Origin: JACMQX01 sp044225675
Lineage (GTDB): Bacteria > Pseudomonadota > Gammaproteobacteria > Burkholderiales > Burkholderiaceae_C
Assembly (NCBI GenBank): GCA_044225675.1
Contig: JBGAIH010000004.1
Location: 124,001 to 188,000 of the forward strand
Direction of reading: 5' to 3'
Length of the DNA stretch: 64,000 bases
The position numbers and the translations under genes were made by a program. Under the pieces are notes generated by a model, which did not search any database, had not been told where the DNA came from, and saw nothing but the letters and a program-made list of their open reading frames with translations. Shown in pieces: positions 55,260 to 63,797 of the stretch. Each line of letters begins with the position of its first letter. Within the stretch, counting starts at the first letter, position 1.

Positions 55260-55515
55260 GGTAGGCCTTCCTTCCGTCTGTGCTTGCCGTACGGAAACTC
55301 ACGATGCGGGTCACGTGACCCGGCTTGTGGACGACCGTCAGTACAGCAAGCCGGTCATACACATAGGCAATCGATTGGGTTCTTTGCTCCCCGTTGCGAA
55401 CAGTGAGCAGGTCGAACCTGATATCGCTTTCCAGCACCCAGGCGGCATTTGCAAAGTCCAGCCCGTGTTTGGACAAGTTGATGCGCCGCTTCTCCTCGTC
55501 CCATTCCAGCGCCAT
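55228..55515 (-). CDS. brnT: BrnT-family toxin (RelE-like RNase)
   Basis: A 95-residue toxin. Seen: LEWDEEKRRINLSKHGLDFA at the N-terminus and RIVSFRTASTDGRKAYHEWL near the C-terminus, the conserved BrnT ends; the fold is RelE-like and the family cleaves mRNA. The toxin gene comes first, as is standard for BrnT/BrnA. The upstream 120-bp gap (55516-55636) is A/T-richer than its surroundings and would hold the autoregulated promoter. The pair is inserted between codA and the nucleoside transporter genes. Confidence 0.92.
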   Translation of the reverse strand: MALEWDEEKRRINLSKHGLDFANAAWVLESDIRFDLLTVRNGEQRTQSIAYVYDRLAVLTVVHKPGHVTRIVSFRTASTDGRKAYHEWLAEEDDA

Positions 55516-55636
55516 GCTGGCCTCTCCATGTTTTGAATTATTGTAGTAACAAAAAATATCCCGTCAAGCATGTGAGCGCTGCGAAATCGATGCTGCCCAA
55601 TGGGCTGCGGGCGCTCACCGCCCATACCCTCGCTTC

Positions 55637-56560
55637 TCAGCGTTCGCCCTTGCGATAGGGCTTCATCAGCGCCTGCGGATAGGCGGCCTTGCGCGCCATG
55701 AGCACGAGGGCGAGGATGGACAGGGCGTAGGGCAGCATCAGGTACATCTGGTAGGGCAGCACCGCCGCGCCGGACTGCTGCAGGCGCAGCTGCAGCGCAT
55801 CGAAAAACGCGAACAGCAGCGCGCCCAGCAGGGCCTTGCCGGGCCGCCACGAGGCGAACACCACAAGCGCCACGCAGATCCAGCCGCGGCCGTTGACCAT
55901 GTTGAAGAAGAACGCATTGAAGGCCGCGAGCGTGAGGAAGCTCCCCGCCACGCCCATGAGCGCCGAGCCCGCGACGATGGCGCCGGTGCGCGCCCGCGCG
56001 ACCGAGATGCCCTGACCCTCGGCGGCCTGGGGGTTTTCGCCGACCATGCGCACCGCCAGGCCTGCCGGCGTGCGGTACAGCACCCAGGCGATCGCCGGCA
56101 CCAGCAGCAGCGCCAGCAGCGTGAGTGGCGTCTGGGCCGACAGGATCGGGATGCCCAGGCCCTCCATCGGCGCGAACGGCGTGATGGTGGGCGGCGTCGT
56201 CACCTTGGGAAAGCTCACCCGGTAGCCGAAGTAGCTGAGCGCCGTGGCCAGCAGCGTGATGCCCAGGCCCGAGACGTGCTGCGACAGTGCCAGGCCCACG
56301 GTGAGCAGGGCGTGCAGCAGGCCGAAGAGGGCGCCGGTGGCCGCCGCCGCTGCGACTCCGACCCATAGCGGCGCACCGGCATACACGGCGAGCCAGCCGG
56401 TGAAGGCCCCGGCCACCATGATGCCCTCGATGCCGAGGTTGAGCACGCCGGCACGCTCGCACAGCAACACGCCCAGCGTGCCGAGGATGAGCGGCGTGGC
56501 GATGCGCAGCACCGCGATCCAGAACGCGGGGTTGGCGAGGATGTCGAGCAGTTCGGTCAT
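55637..56560 (-). CDS. Nucleoside-type ABC transporter permease (NupQ/YufQ-like)
   Basis: A 307-residue permease with about eight helices. Seen: ATPLILGTLGVLLCERAGVL, the family motif NLGIEGIMVAGAFTGWLAVY, MVGENPQAAEGQGISVARAR (EAA-like loop) and FNAFFFNMVNGRGWICVALV. This is the second permease of BMP-dependent nucleoside importers of the ribose/galactose branch. It follows the first permease by 22 bp. Its presence with codA, upp and URC-like genes supports uptake of pyrimidine nucleosides or bases. Confidence 0.92.
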   Translation of the reverse strand: MTELLDILANPAFWIAVLRIATPLILGTLGVLLCERAGVLNLGIEGIMVAGAFTGWLAVYAGAPLWVGVAAAAATGALFGLLHALLTVGLALSQHVSGLGITLLATALSYFGYRVSFPKVTTPPTITPFAPMEGLGIPILSAQTPLTLLALLLVPAIAWVLYRTPAGLAVRMVGENPQAAEGQGISVARARTGAIVAGSALMGVAGSFLTLAAFNAFFFNMVNGRGWICVALVVFASWRPGKALLGALLFAFFDALQLRLQQSGAAVLPYQMYLMLPYALSILALVLMARKAAYPQALMKPYRKGER

Positions 56561-56582
56561 GGGCGCACGGTGCGACGTCCGA

Positions 56583-57644
56583 TCATTTCAGCCGCACGCG
56601 GTACTGGGTGAGCAGCGTGGCCACGAGCACGGCGATCAGCGACGCGGCGACGATCACGTCGGCGATGTAGGTCGGCACGCTGATCGCGCGGCTCATGCTG
56701 TCGGCGCCCACCAGCATGCCGGCCACGAACACGCTGGCCGCGATCACGCCCAGCGGATGCAGCCCGGCCAGCATGGCAATGACGATGCCGCTGTAGCCGT
56801 AGCCCGGTGACATGTCGAGCGTGACGTAGCCGGTGCGGCCGGCCACCTCGATCGCGCCGGCCAGGCCCGCGAGTGCGCCCGACAGCAGCGCCACCAGGAC
56901 CACGGTGCGCGTGACCGGAACGCCCGCGAACGCCGCCGCGCGCGCATTGGCGCCCGTCGCCCGGATGTCGAAGCCGAGCACCGTGTACTTGAACAGCGCC
57001 CACAGCAGCACGGCCAGCGTCACGGCCCACAGCAGGCCGGTGTGCACCCGCGTGCGCTCGATCAGCTTGGACAGCTCCAGCTCGCCCTGCAGCGCCACGC
57101 TCTGCGGCCAGCCCATGGCGGTCGGGTCCTTCATCGGGCCGTCGAGCATCGCCGAGACGGCCAGCAGCACGATGAAGTTGAGCAGCAGCGTGGTCACCAC
57201 CTCGTCCACGCCCAGCCGCGTCTTGAGCAGTGCCGGGCCGAGCAGCAGCAAGGCGCCGGCCAGCGCGGCTGCGGCCATCATGAGCGGAAACAGCGCCCAG
57301 GCCGGCCAGGCGATGCCGCTGCCGCCGTGCAGGCCGCCCACGGCGATGGCCGCCAGCGCGCCGGCGTACAGCTGCCCCTCGGCGCCGATGTTGAAGAGCC
57401 GCGCCTTGAAAGCCACGGTGGCCGCCAGTCCGGTGAGGATCAAGGGGATCGCGCGCGTGAGCGTTTCGCTCCAGGCGAAGACCGAGCCGAAGCCGCCCTT
57501 GAGCAGCAACCCGTAGGTCTGCAGCACCGGAGCGCCGGCCCACAGCACGAGCAAAGCGCTGACCAGCAGCGTGAAGCCCACGGCTCCGAGCGGCGCCAGG
57601 GCCAGCGCGGCAGGGGAGGTGGCGGGGCGCTTTTCGAGCCTCAT
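56583..57644 (-). CDS. Nucleoside-type ABC transporter permease (NupP/YufP-like)
   Basis: A 353-residue permease. Seen: the first helix ALAPLGAVGFTLLVSALLVL, TRAIPLILTGLAATVAFKAR, FNIGAEGQLYAGALAAIAVG (family hallmark), TRLGVDEVVTTLLLNFIVLL, and the EAA-like FDIRATGANARAAAFAGVPV. The ATG at 57644 overlaps the ATPase stop by 4 bp (57641-57644), so translation is coupled. A longer frame upstream is a shadow of the ATPase gene. Confidence 0.92.
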   Translation of the reverse strand: MRLEKRPATSPAALALAPLGAVGFTLLVSALLVLWAGAPVLQTYGLLLKGGFGSVFAWSETLTRAIPLILTGLAATVAFKARLFNIGAEGQLYAGALAAIAVGGLHGGSGIAWPAWALFPLMMAAAALAGALLLLGPALLKTRLGVDEVVTTLLLNFIVLLAVSAMLDGPMKDPTAMGWPQSVALQGELELSKLIERTRVHTGLLWAVTLAVLLWALFKYTVLGFDIRATGANARAAAFAGVPVTRTVVLVALLSGALAGLAGAIEVAGRTGYVTLDMSPGYGYSGIVIAMLAGLHPLGVIAASVFVAGMLVGADSMSRAISVPTYIADVIVAASLIAVLVATLLTQYRVRLK

Positions 57645-59185
57645 GGTGCGGACACTCCCGCCATGGCCAGGCCGATGCTCTGGCGCGTCCAGGCCTCGGG
57701 CGGCCGCGCGTCGGTGAGATGCCCGCCGTGCATCACGCACACCCGGTCGCCCAGGGCCAGCACCTCGTCCAGGTCGTCGGAGATCAGCAGCACGGCGGCG
57801 CCGGCATCGCGCGCGGCCACCAGCTGCTGCTGCACGTAGGCCACGGCGCCGATGTCCAGGCCCCAGGTCGGCTGGTGGGCCACGATCAGGCGCGGCGGCG
57901 CGCCATCGGGCGCCAGCAGCGCGCGGCCGAGGATGAGCTTTTGCATGTTGCCGCCCGACAGCGAGCGGGCCGGCGACGCCGGACCGCCGCCACGCACGTC
58001 GAAGGCCTCCATCACGCGCCGGGCGTGGGCGCGGGCCGCGGCCCTGCGCACCCACAGCAGCCGCGAGAAGGCGCGGGTGCGCAAGCGCTCCGACACCGCG
58101 TTCTCCCAGAGCGGCAGGTCGCCCACCACGCCCACGGCATGGCGGTCCTCGGGAATGCGGGCCACACCCTGCGACACCAGCCAGGCCGGCGAGGCCTTGA
58201 GCGGCACCGGGCCCGCCGCATCGATGGCGAGCGTGACGGTGCCGGCCGTGGCGCGGCGCGTGCCGCAGAGCAGCTCGGCCAGCGCGACCTGGCCGTTGCC
58301 CGACACACCGGCCACCGACACGATCTCGCCGGCCCGCAGCGTGAGCGACACGCCGGCCAGCGCCTCGCGGCCCGGCGCGGTGTGGACGCCATCCAGCACG
58401 CACACCGGCGCGCCCAACTGCGTGCCGACCTGAGGGGCCGGCCGGCGCTGCGTCGCTGCCACCGCATGACCCACCATCCACTCGGCCAGCTGCGCCTGCG
58501 TGGTGCCGGCGGCCGGCGCCTGGGCCACCAGCCGGCCGGCACGCAGCACCGCCACGCGGTGCGATACCCGCAGCACCTCGGCCAGCTTGTGGCTGATGAA
58601 GATGATCGACAGGCCCTGCGCCACCATCTGGCCGAGCGTGTCGAACAGGGCCTCGCTTTCCTGCGGCGTGAGCACCGCCGTCGGCTCGTCGAGGATGAGA
58701 ATGCGCGCGCCACGGTACAGCGCCTTGAGTATTTCCACCCGCTGGCGCTCGCCCACCGACAGGCTGCCCACGAGCGCATCGGGCTGCACCGGCAGGCCAA
58801 AGCGCTGCGCCACTTCCAGCAGGTGCCTGCGGCCTTCGCTGCGGCGCGAGAAAGGCCGCCACAGCGCCTCGGTGCCCAGCATCACGTTGTCGAGTACGCT
58901 CAGGTTGTCGGCCAGGGCAAAGTGCTGGTGCACCATGCCGATGCCCGCGGCCAGCGCCGCACGCGGATGGCCCGGCGCCAGCGGCTGGCCGAACACCTCG
59001 ATGCGGCCGGCGTCGGCCGTGTAGTGCCCGAACAGGATGGACACCAGCGTGGACTTGCCCGCGCCGTTCTCGCCGAGCAGCGCGAGCACTTCGCCCGCGC
59101 CCAGCTCCAGCGAGATGGCGTCATTGGCCACCAGCGGCCCGAACCGCTTGGTGATTCCTTCGAGTTTGAGGACGGGGCCCGTCAT
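57641..59185 (-). CDS. Nucleoside-type ABC transporter ATPase with two nucleotide-binding domains
   Basis: A 514-residue double ATPase of the RbsA/NupO type. First domain: Walker A LALLGENGAGKSTLVSILFG, signature LSVGERQRVEILKAL, Walker B RILILDEPTAVLTPQESEAL. Second domain: degenerate Walker A region VAGVSGNGQVALAELLCG, signature LSGGNMQKLILGRALL, and IVAHQPTWGLDIGAVAYVQQ in the Walker B/D-loop position. A degenerate second site is normal for this group. It energises the two permeases that follow. Start ATG 59185, 17 bp after the receptor gene. Confidence 0.95.
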   Translation of the reverse strand: MTGPVLKLEGITKRFGPLVANDAISLELGAGEVLALLGENGAGKSTLVSILFGHYTADAGRIEVFGQPLAPGHPRAALAAGIGMVHQHFALADNLSVLDNVMLGTEALWRPFSRRSEGRRHLLEVAQRFGLPVQPDALVGSLSVGERQRVEILKALYRGARILILDEPTAVLTPQESEALFDTLGQMVAQGLSIIFISHKLAEVLRVSHRVAVLRAGRLVAQAPAAGTTQAQLAEWMVGHAVAATQRRPAPQVGTQLGAPVCVLDGVHTAPGREALAGVSLTLRAGEIVSVAGVSGNGQVALAELLCGTRRATAGTVTLAIDAAGPVPLKASPAWLVSQGVARIPEDRHAVGVVGDLPLWENAVSERLRTRAFSRLLWVRRAAARAHARRVMEAFDVRGGGPASPARSLSGGNMQKLILGRALLAPDGAPPRLIVAHQPTWGLDIGAVAYVQQQLVAARDAGAAVLLISDDLDEVLALGDRVCVMHGGHLTDARPPEAWTRQSIGLAMAGVSAP

Positions 59186-59201
59186 GCGGGGCAGCGCCGT
59201 C

Positions 59202-60191
59202 TCACTTGGCGGTGGACTTGGGCGCGTTGTCGTCGACCTTGACGGTGAACTTGCCGTCGAGGATGGCCTTTTCCTTGGCCTTGACCTTGGCCACCAGGTC
59301 GGCCGGGACCTTCTTCTCGAAGGTGCCCAGCGGCGCCAGCTCGGAGCCCTTGTACTTCATCATGGAGTACTGGCCCACGTCCTCGGCCTTGAACTTGCCT
59401 TCCTTGACCATCTTGATCGCGCGGTCGATGGTCGGCTCCATGTTCCACAGCGCCGAGGCGACCACGGTGTCGGGGTACTTGTCCTGCGTGTTGATCACGT
59501 TGCCGATGGCGAGCTTGCCCTTTTCCTTGGCCGCGTCCGACACGCCGAAGCGCTCGGCATACAGCACGTCGGCGCCCTTGTCGATCATGGCGAAGGACGC
59601 CTCCTTGGCCTTGGGCGGGTCGAACCAGCTGTTGATGAAGGTCACGGTGAACTCCACCTTGGGGTTCACTTCCTTGGCGCCGGCCATGAAGGCGTTCATC
59701 AGGCGGTTGACCTCGGGGATCGGGAAGCCGCCGACCATGCCGATCTTGTTGGTCTTGGTCATGCCGCCGGCGACCATGCCGGTGAGGTAGGCCGGCTCCT
59801 GGATGTAGTTGTCGAACACCGCGAAGTTCGGCTCCTGCGGCTTGAGCGAGGAGCCCAGCAGGAACGAGGTCTTGGGGAAGTCCTTGGCCACCTTGCGGGC
59901 CGCAGCCTCCACCGCGAAGGCCTCGCCCACGATCAGCTGGTTGCCGCCGGTGGCGTACTCGCGCATGACGCGTTCGTAGTCGGCGTTGGAGACGTTCTCG
60001 CTGGCCTTGTATTCGATCTCGCCGCGGGCCTCGGCGGCCTTGAGCGCCTTGTGGATGCGGCTGACCCATTGCTGCTCGAAGGGCACGGTGTAGATGGCGG
60101 CGACTTTGAGCTTGGCCTGGGCCAGGGCCAGGCCCGGGGCGGCAACGGCCAGCGCGGCGGCCAGCGAGATCAGGGTGCGGCGTTGAAACAT
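59202..60191 (-). CDS. BMP-family ABC substrate-binding protein
   Basis: A 329-residue periplasmic receptor. Signal peptide MFQRRTLISLAAALAVAAPG, cleaved after LALA near residue 24. The mature part begins KLKVAAIYTVPFEQQWVSRI, then FGVSDAAKEKGKLAIGNVIN, the BMP/PnrA type that binds nucleosides or purines. Ligand here is more likely pyrimidine-related, judged from the gene neighbourhood only. ATG at 60191 with AGGAGT upstream. First transporter gene after upp, 65 bp downstream of it. Confidence 0.92.
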   Translation of the reverse strand: MFQRRTLISLAAALAVAAPGLALAQAKLKVAAIYTVPFEQQWVSRIHKALKAAEARGEIEYKASENVSNADYERVMREYATGGNQLIVGEAFAVEAAARKVAKDFPKTSFLLGSSLKPQEPNFAVFDNYIQEPAYLTGMVAGGMTKTNKIGMVGGFPIPEVNRLMNAFMAGAKEVNPKVEFTVTFINSWFDPPKAKEASFAMIDKGADVLYAERFGVSDAAKEKGKLAIGNVINTQDKYPDTVVASALWNMEPTIDRAIKMVKEGKFKAEDVGQYSMMKYKGSELAPLGTFEKKVPADLVAKVKAKEKAILDGKFTVKVDDNAPKSTAK

Positions 60192-60255
60192 GGGGGTACT
60201 CCTCGTTGAAAAATCGGGTCTTGTTCTGGAAGGCGAATGCGGTGCGCGGGGCGGC

Positions 60256-60897
60256 TCACTTGGTGCCGAAGATGCGGTCGCCCGCGTCGCCCAGCCCCGG
60301 CAGGATGTAGCCGTGGTCATTGAGCTCGCGGTCGATGGCGGCGGTGTAGATCGGCACGTCGGGGTGGGCCTTCTGCATGGCGGCGATGCCTTCGGGGCAG
60401 GTCAGCAGGCAGACGAACTTGATGGACTTGGGGTTCATCTCCTTGAGCCGCTCCACGGCGGCGATGGCGGAGTTGCCGGTTGCCAGCATCGGGTCGACCA
60501 CCACCACGTCGCGTTCCTGCATGTCCTGCGGCATCTTGAAGTAGTACTCCACCGCCGTCAGCGTCTTGGGGTCCCGGTAGAGGCCGATATGGCCCACGCG
60601 GGCGCCCGGCACCACGCTGAGCATGCCGTCCAGGATGCCGGTGCCCGCGCGCAGGATGGACACGAACACCAGCTTCTTGCCGTCGATCACCTTGGCGGTC
60701 ATCTTCTCGAGCGGGGTCTCGATCTCCACCTCCTGCATGGCCATGTCGCGCGTGACCTCGTAGGCCATGAGCATGGCCAGCTCGTTGAGCAGGCGGCGGA
60801 AGCTGTTGGTGCTGGCCTCCTTCTTGCGCATGAGCGTGAGCTTGTGCTGCACCAGCGGGTGGTCGAGCAGGTGCACATTGCCTTGGGAACTCGTCAT
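60256..60897 (-). CDS. upp: Uracil phosphoribosyltransferase
   Basis: A 213-residue enzyme making UMP from uracil and PRPP. Seen: HLLDHPLVQHKLTLMRKKEA near the N-terminus, LVFVSILRAGTGILDGMLSV, the PRPP-binding loop VVVVDPMLATGNSAIAAVER (about residues 126-145), and YILPGLGDAGDRIFGTK at the C-terminus, the uracil-binding end. Normal length. It lies between URC4-like and the BMP receptor in the leftward block; Urc6 of the yeast URC pathway is also a uracil phosphoribosyltransferase. Confidence 0.96.
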   Translation of the reverse strand: MTSSQGNVHLLDHPLVQHKLTLMRKKEASTNSFRRLLNELAMLMAYEVTRDMAMQEVEIETPLEKMTAKVIDGKKLVFVSILRAGTGILDGMLSVVPGARVGHIGLYRDPKTLTAVEYYFKMPQDMQERDVVVVDPMLATGNSAIAAVERLKEMNPKSIKFVCLLTCPEGIAAMQKAHPDVPIYTAAIDRELNDHGYILPGLGDAGDRIFGTK

Positions 60898-60920
60898 CTC
60901 AGGAATCTCCTTGTTGTTGT

Positions 60921-62261
60921 CTAGAAAACCGTGCCGTCGCTCGTGATGTTCAGGGGAGGCGAGCCATCACGCAAGCGCTGTGCCAGCACGCGGCCGGCCG
61001 CCCACGTGCCGCCTTCGAGCACGCAGGCCAGCGGCATCTGCTCGGCCGTCACACCCAGCTGGCCGCGCACCCGGGGAGCCAGCTCGTCCAGCAGCGCCAC
61101 CGTGAGCGCCCGCCATTCGACGATGGCGGCATCGCCCGCAGCCTGCGGCCGGGCGGGCAGCGCCGGGTCGCGCCAGCGCAGCACGCCGCCGTCCAGCAGC
61201 AGCCCGCCATTGCGGTACTCGGGCAGGCCCGTCAGACGGTCCAGCCCGGTCACCGGCACACCGGCCCACGCGAAAGGCTCCAGCAGGGAATAACTCAGCC
61301 ATTGCGAGAGTTTATGAAATGGCATCCACCCGTCGCTCAGGCCCGGGCCGCGCACGGCCGGATGAGGCCAGCAATCACCCAGTGGCACGGCCTCTGCGCT
61401 CGGCCCGCCCAGGGTATTCTGCGCCGGCCAGATGCCCGACAGGGTGTCCAGCAGCGCGCGCAGGATGGCATCGGCCTGCAGGGCGCCCGCATCGCTCGCT
61501 GGCGCCTCGCCCTGCGGGGCGAGGTCGGCAGGCCGGACGCTGGACAAAGGCGTCGCTTGGCCGGTGAGGTGGTCGAGCAGCCCGCCGGGCCGCCCGGGCC
61601 GGCCGAACACCTCGGGCTGCGCAGCGAGCGCATCGCCCAGGCTGCGCAGCAGCGCGGCACGGCCTTCCAGGCCCACGAGCGGATTGGCGGGCCCGGCCTG
61701 GAAGGCGCGGGCCAGCGCCTCGGCCGTCACCGCCTGCAGCCCGGCCGCGTCGGCCTGCAGCGGCCGGGCCGGATCGCTGGAAAACAGGCCCGCCATGAAG
61801 GCATGGAAACTCGCCACGCCCAGGCCCTCGGAGCGGTTGAAGTCGTGGCCCGACGACGCCTCGCGGTAGGTCCAGCGCGGGCCGGCGCCGGCGTCCAGCA
61901 GCACGCTGACCAGCGCCAGGTCGATGTGTGCGCGGGCCTGGGCCGGCGCATCGGTCTGGCCTGCGGCGACGAGCGCGCGCACCAGGCTTGCGCGCCGGTC
62001 GGTGCCGCCTGCCTCGAAATGGCGCCAGCGGCTGTGGTACGGAATCTGGAGCGTCGGGTAGCGGGCGCGTGTGACCTCGGCCACCACGGCGGCAACGGTG
62101 TCGAGCGCGCCATCGTCCACCGTGAACACCGCCGACTCGCCGCGCCGGGCGCGGTCCAGCAGGGCCGCCGCGCGGGTGCGGATGGTGTCGGTGGAGCGGA
62201 GCAGGGCGGCGGCCGACCGCGCGTCGCCCGCGCCCGCCTGCGGTGCGGCGGGCGCGCTCAC
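60921..62261 (-). CDS. URC4/Urg3-family protein (DUF1688) of uracil catabolism
   Basis: A 446-residue DUF1688 protein. Seen: PTLQIPYHSRWRHFEAGGTD, SSGHDFNRSEGLGVASFHAF, KLSQWLSYSLLEPFAWAGVP and RVRGQLGVTAEQMPLACVLE, plus a short Ala-rich N-terminus. URC4 is required for the URC (reductase-independent) uracil catabolic pathway first defined in the yeast Lachancea kluyveri; its reaction is not well established. The start is GTG at 62261, overlapping the URC1-like stop by 4 bp (GTGA), so the two are coupled. The far longer upstream frame is a shadow. Confidence 0.92.
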   Translation of the reverse strand: MSAPAAPQAGAGDARSAAALLRSTDTIRTRAAALLDRARRGESAVFTVDDGALDTVAAVVAEVTRARYPTLQIPYHSRWRHFEAGGTDRRASLVRALVAAGQTDAPAQARAHIDLALVSVLLDAGAGPRWTYREASSGHDFNRSEGLGVASFHAFMAGLFSSDPARPLQADAAGLQAVTAEALARAFQAGPANPLVGLEGRAALLRSLGDALAAQPEVFGRPGRPGGLLDHLTGQATPLSSVRPADLAPQGEAPASDAGALQADAILRALLDTLSGIWPAQNTLGGPSAEAVPLGDCWPHPAVRGPGLSDGWMPFHKLSQWLSYSLLEPFAWAGVPVTGLDRLTGLPEYRNGGLLLDGGVLRWRDPALPARPQAAGDAAIVEWRALTVALLDELAPRVRGQLGVTAEQMPLACVLEGGTWAAGRVLAQRLRDGSPPLNITSDGTVF

Positions 62262-63553
62262 GCGTCCAGCCCGCGGCCCTTGGCCTTCTTGAGTTCTTCC
62301 GCGTCGGGCACGGCGCCGGGTGTGAAGTAGCCGGCCGCCATCTTGGCGTCCATCTCGACCCGCGCGTCCTCGGGGATCAGCTCGTCGGGGATGTTGATGC
62401 GCTCGCCCACCTCGATGCCCGAGCCGGTGATGGCGTCGTACTTCATGTTGCTCATGGACACCAGCCGGTGGATCTTGCGAATGCCCAGCCAGTGCAGCAC
62501 GTCGGGCATGAGCTGCTGAAAGCGCATGTCCTGCACGCCGGCCACGCACTCGGTCCGCGCGAAGTACTGGTCGGCCGTGTCGCCGCCCACCTGGCGCTTG
62601 CGCGCGTTGTACACGAGGAACTTGGTCACCTCGCCCAGGGCCCGGCCCTCCTTGCGGTAGTAGGCGCACAGGCCCACGCCGCCACGCTGCGCGCCCTGGA
62701 TGCACTCCTCGATCGCATGGGTGAGGTAGGGCCGGCAGGTGCAGATGTCGGAGCCGAACACGTCGGAGCCGTTGCATTCGTCGTGCACGCGGGCCGTCAG
62801 CTCGACCTCGGGGTTGGCCAGGTCGCGCGGGTTGCCGAAGATGTAGAGCGTGAGCCCGCCGATCGGCGGCAGAAAGACCTCCAGGTCGGACCGGGTGACC
62901 AGCTCGGGGTACATGCCGCCGGTCTCCTCGAACAATACGCGGCGCAGGTCGGTCTCGCTGCAGCCGAAGCGCTGCGCCACGCCGGGCAGGTACCACACCG
63001 GCTCGACCGCCGCCTTGGTCACCAGGGCCGCGCCACCGGCCGTCAGCAGGCGACCGTCGGGCACCAGGCGGCCCTTGTGGATCGCCTCCATGATCTCGGG
63101 CAGGATCACATGCGCCTTGGTCACCGCGATGGTCGGCTTGATGTCATAGCCCGCCGCCAACTCGGTGGCGAACACGTCGGCCATCGTGGCGCCCCAGGGG
63201 TCCAGGCTCACGATCTTGCCGGGGTCGGACCACTGCGGGTAAGGGCCGATCGCGTCCGTCGGCGCGGTGTTGGTGAGGTCGGCCTTGTGCTGGGGCGACA
63301 GCGCCCCGGCCGCCACCGCCAGCGCCCGGTACACGCTGTAGCTGCCCGAATGCGTGCCGATCACGTTGCGGTGCGCGCGTGTGGTGGTGGTGCCCACGAT
63401 CGGCCCGCGCTCGGCCGGAGTGGCCGCGCCCCAGTGGATGGGCAGCGCGCCAAAGCCGCCCTGGTGCGAGGTCAGGCGGATGTGGCGAGGGGAAGGAGCG
63501 GCGTCGCGGGGGCCGGCCGCAGGCGCGGCGGCGGCAGGAAGGTCAGCGGGCAT
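62258..63553 (-). CDS. URC1-like GTP cyclohydrolase II homologue of uracil catabolism
   Basis: A 431-residue protein. The C-terminal half is RibA-like, with zinc ligands ARVHDECNGSDVFGSDICTC and the GTP cyclohydrolase II-like AYYRKEGRALGEVTKFLVYN. A 200-residue N-terminal region precedes it (IRLTSHQGGFGALPIHWGAA, TTTTRAHRNVIGTHSGSYSV), absent from riboflavin-pathway RibA. This architecture and the neighbouring DUF1688 gene identify it as URC1, which is proposed to open the uracil ring after ribosylation, in place of riboflavin synthesis. ATG at 63553; first gene of the leftward pyrimidine block. Confidence 0.92.
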   Translation of the reverse strand: MPADLPAAAAPAAGPRDAAPSPRHIRLTSHQGGFGALPIHWGAATPAERGPIVGTTTTRAHRNVIGTHSGSYSVYRALAVAAGALSPQHKADLTNTAPTDAIGPYPQWSDPGKIVSLDPWGATMADVFATELAAGYDIKPTIAVTKAHVILPEIMEAIHKGRLVPDGRLLTAGGAALVTKAAVEPVWYLPGVAQRFGCSETDLRRVLFEETGGMYPELVTRSDLEVFLPPIGGLTLYIFGNPRDLANPEVELTARVHDECNGSDVFGSDICTCRPYLTHAIEECIQGAQRGGVGLCAYYRKEGRALGEVTKFLVYNARKRQVGGDTADQYFARTECVAGVQDMRFQQLMPDVLHWLGIRKIHRLVSMSNMKYDAITGSGIEVGERINIPDELIPEDARVEMDAKMAAGYFTPGAVPDAEELKKAKGRGLDA

Positions 63554-63652
63554 GGATCGGGGCTTTCAAAAAAAGCAATGTACTGAGGGGTGGGCAAGTG
63601 CGCAAGAGGGGGCGATGCCCATCCATGCGCAAGGCTGACAGGGGATTGACGG

Positions 63653-63754
63653 GCGCAGATCGCCCAGTGGAAGCAGGCGCAGACGCTGATCGACGCGAAG
63701 ATCGCGTTCTACACGCGCCGGATGGAGGCGGGGAAGCGGCCGCCTCGGCACTGA
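63653..63754 (+). pseudogene. Remnant of a MerR-like regulator C-terminus
   Basis: The frame from 63653 to the TGA at 63752-63754 reads AQIAQWKQAQTLIDAKIAFY and then TRRMEAGKRPPRH. This resembles the coiled-coil end of MerR-family regulators. A stop codon lies just upstream, with no start, DNA-binding domain or ribosome-binding site, so it looks like the tail of a lost gene. Confidence 0.4.
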
Positions 63755-63797
63755 CCACACAGCCTGACCCAGCCGTGTCCCCCCTGCGGTTGAGGCC

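Noticed and set aside
62258..63553. Riboflavin-pathway GTP cyclohydrolase II (RibA)
   Set aside because: The 200-residue N-terminal region, the coupling to a DUF1688 gene and the pyrimidine neighbourhood fit URC1 instead.
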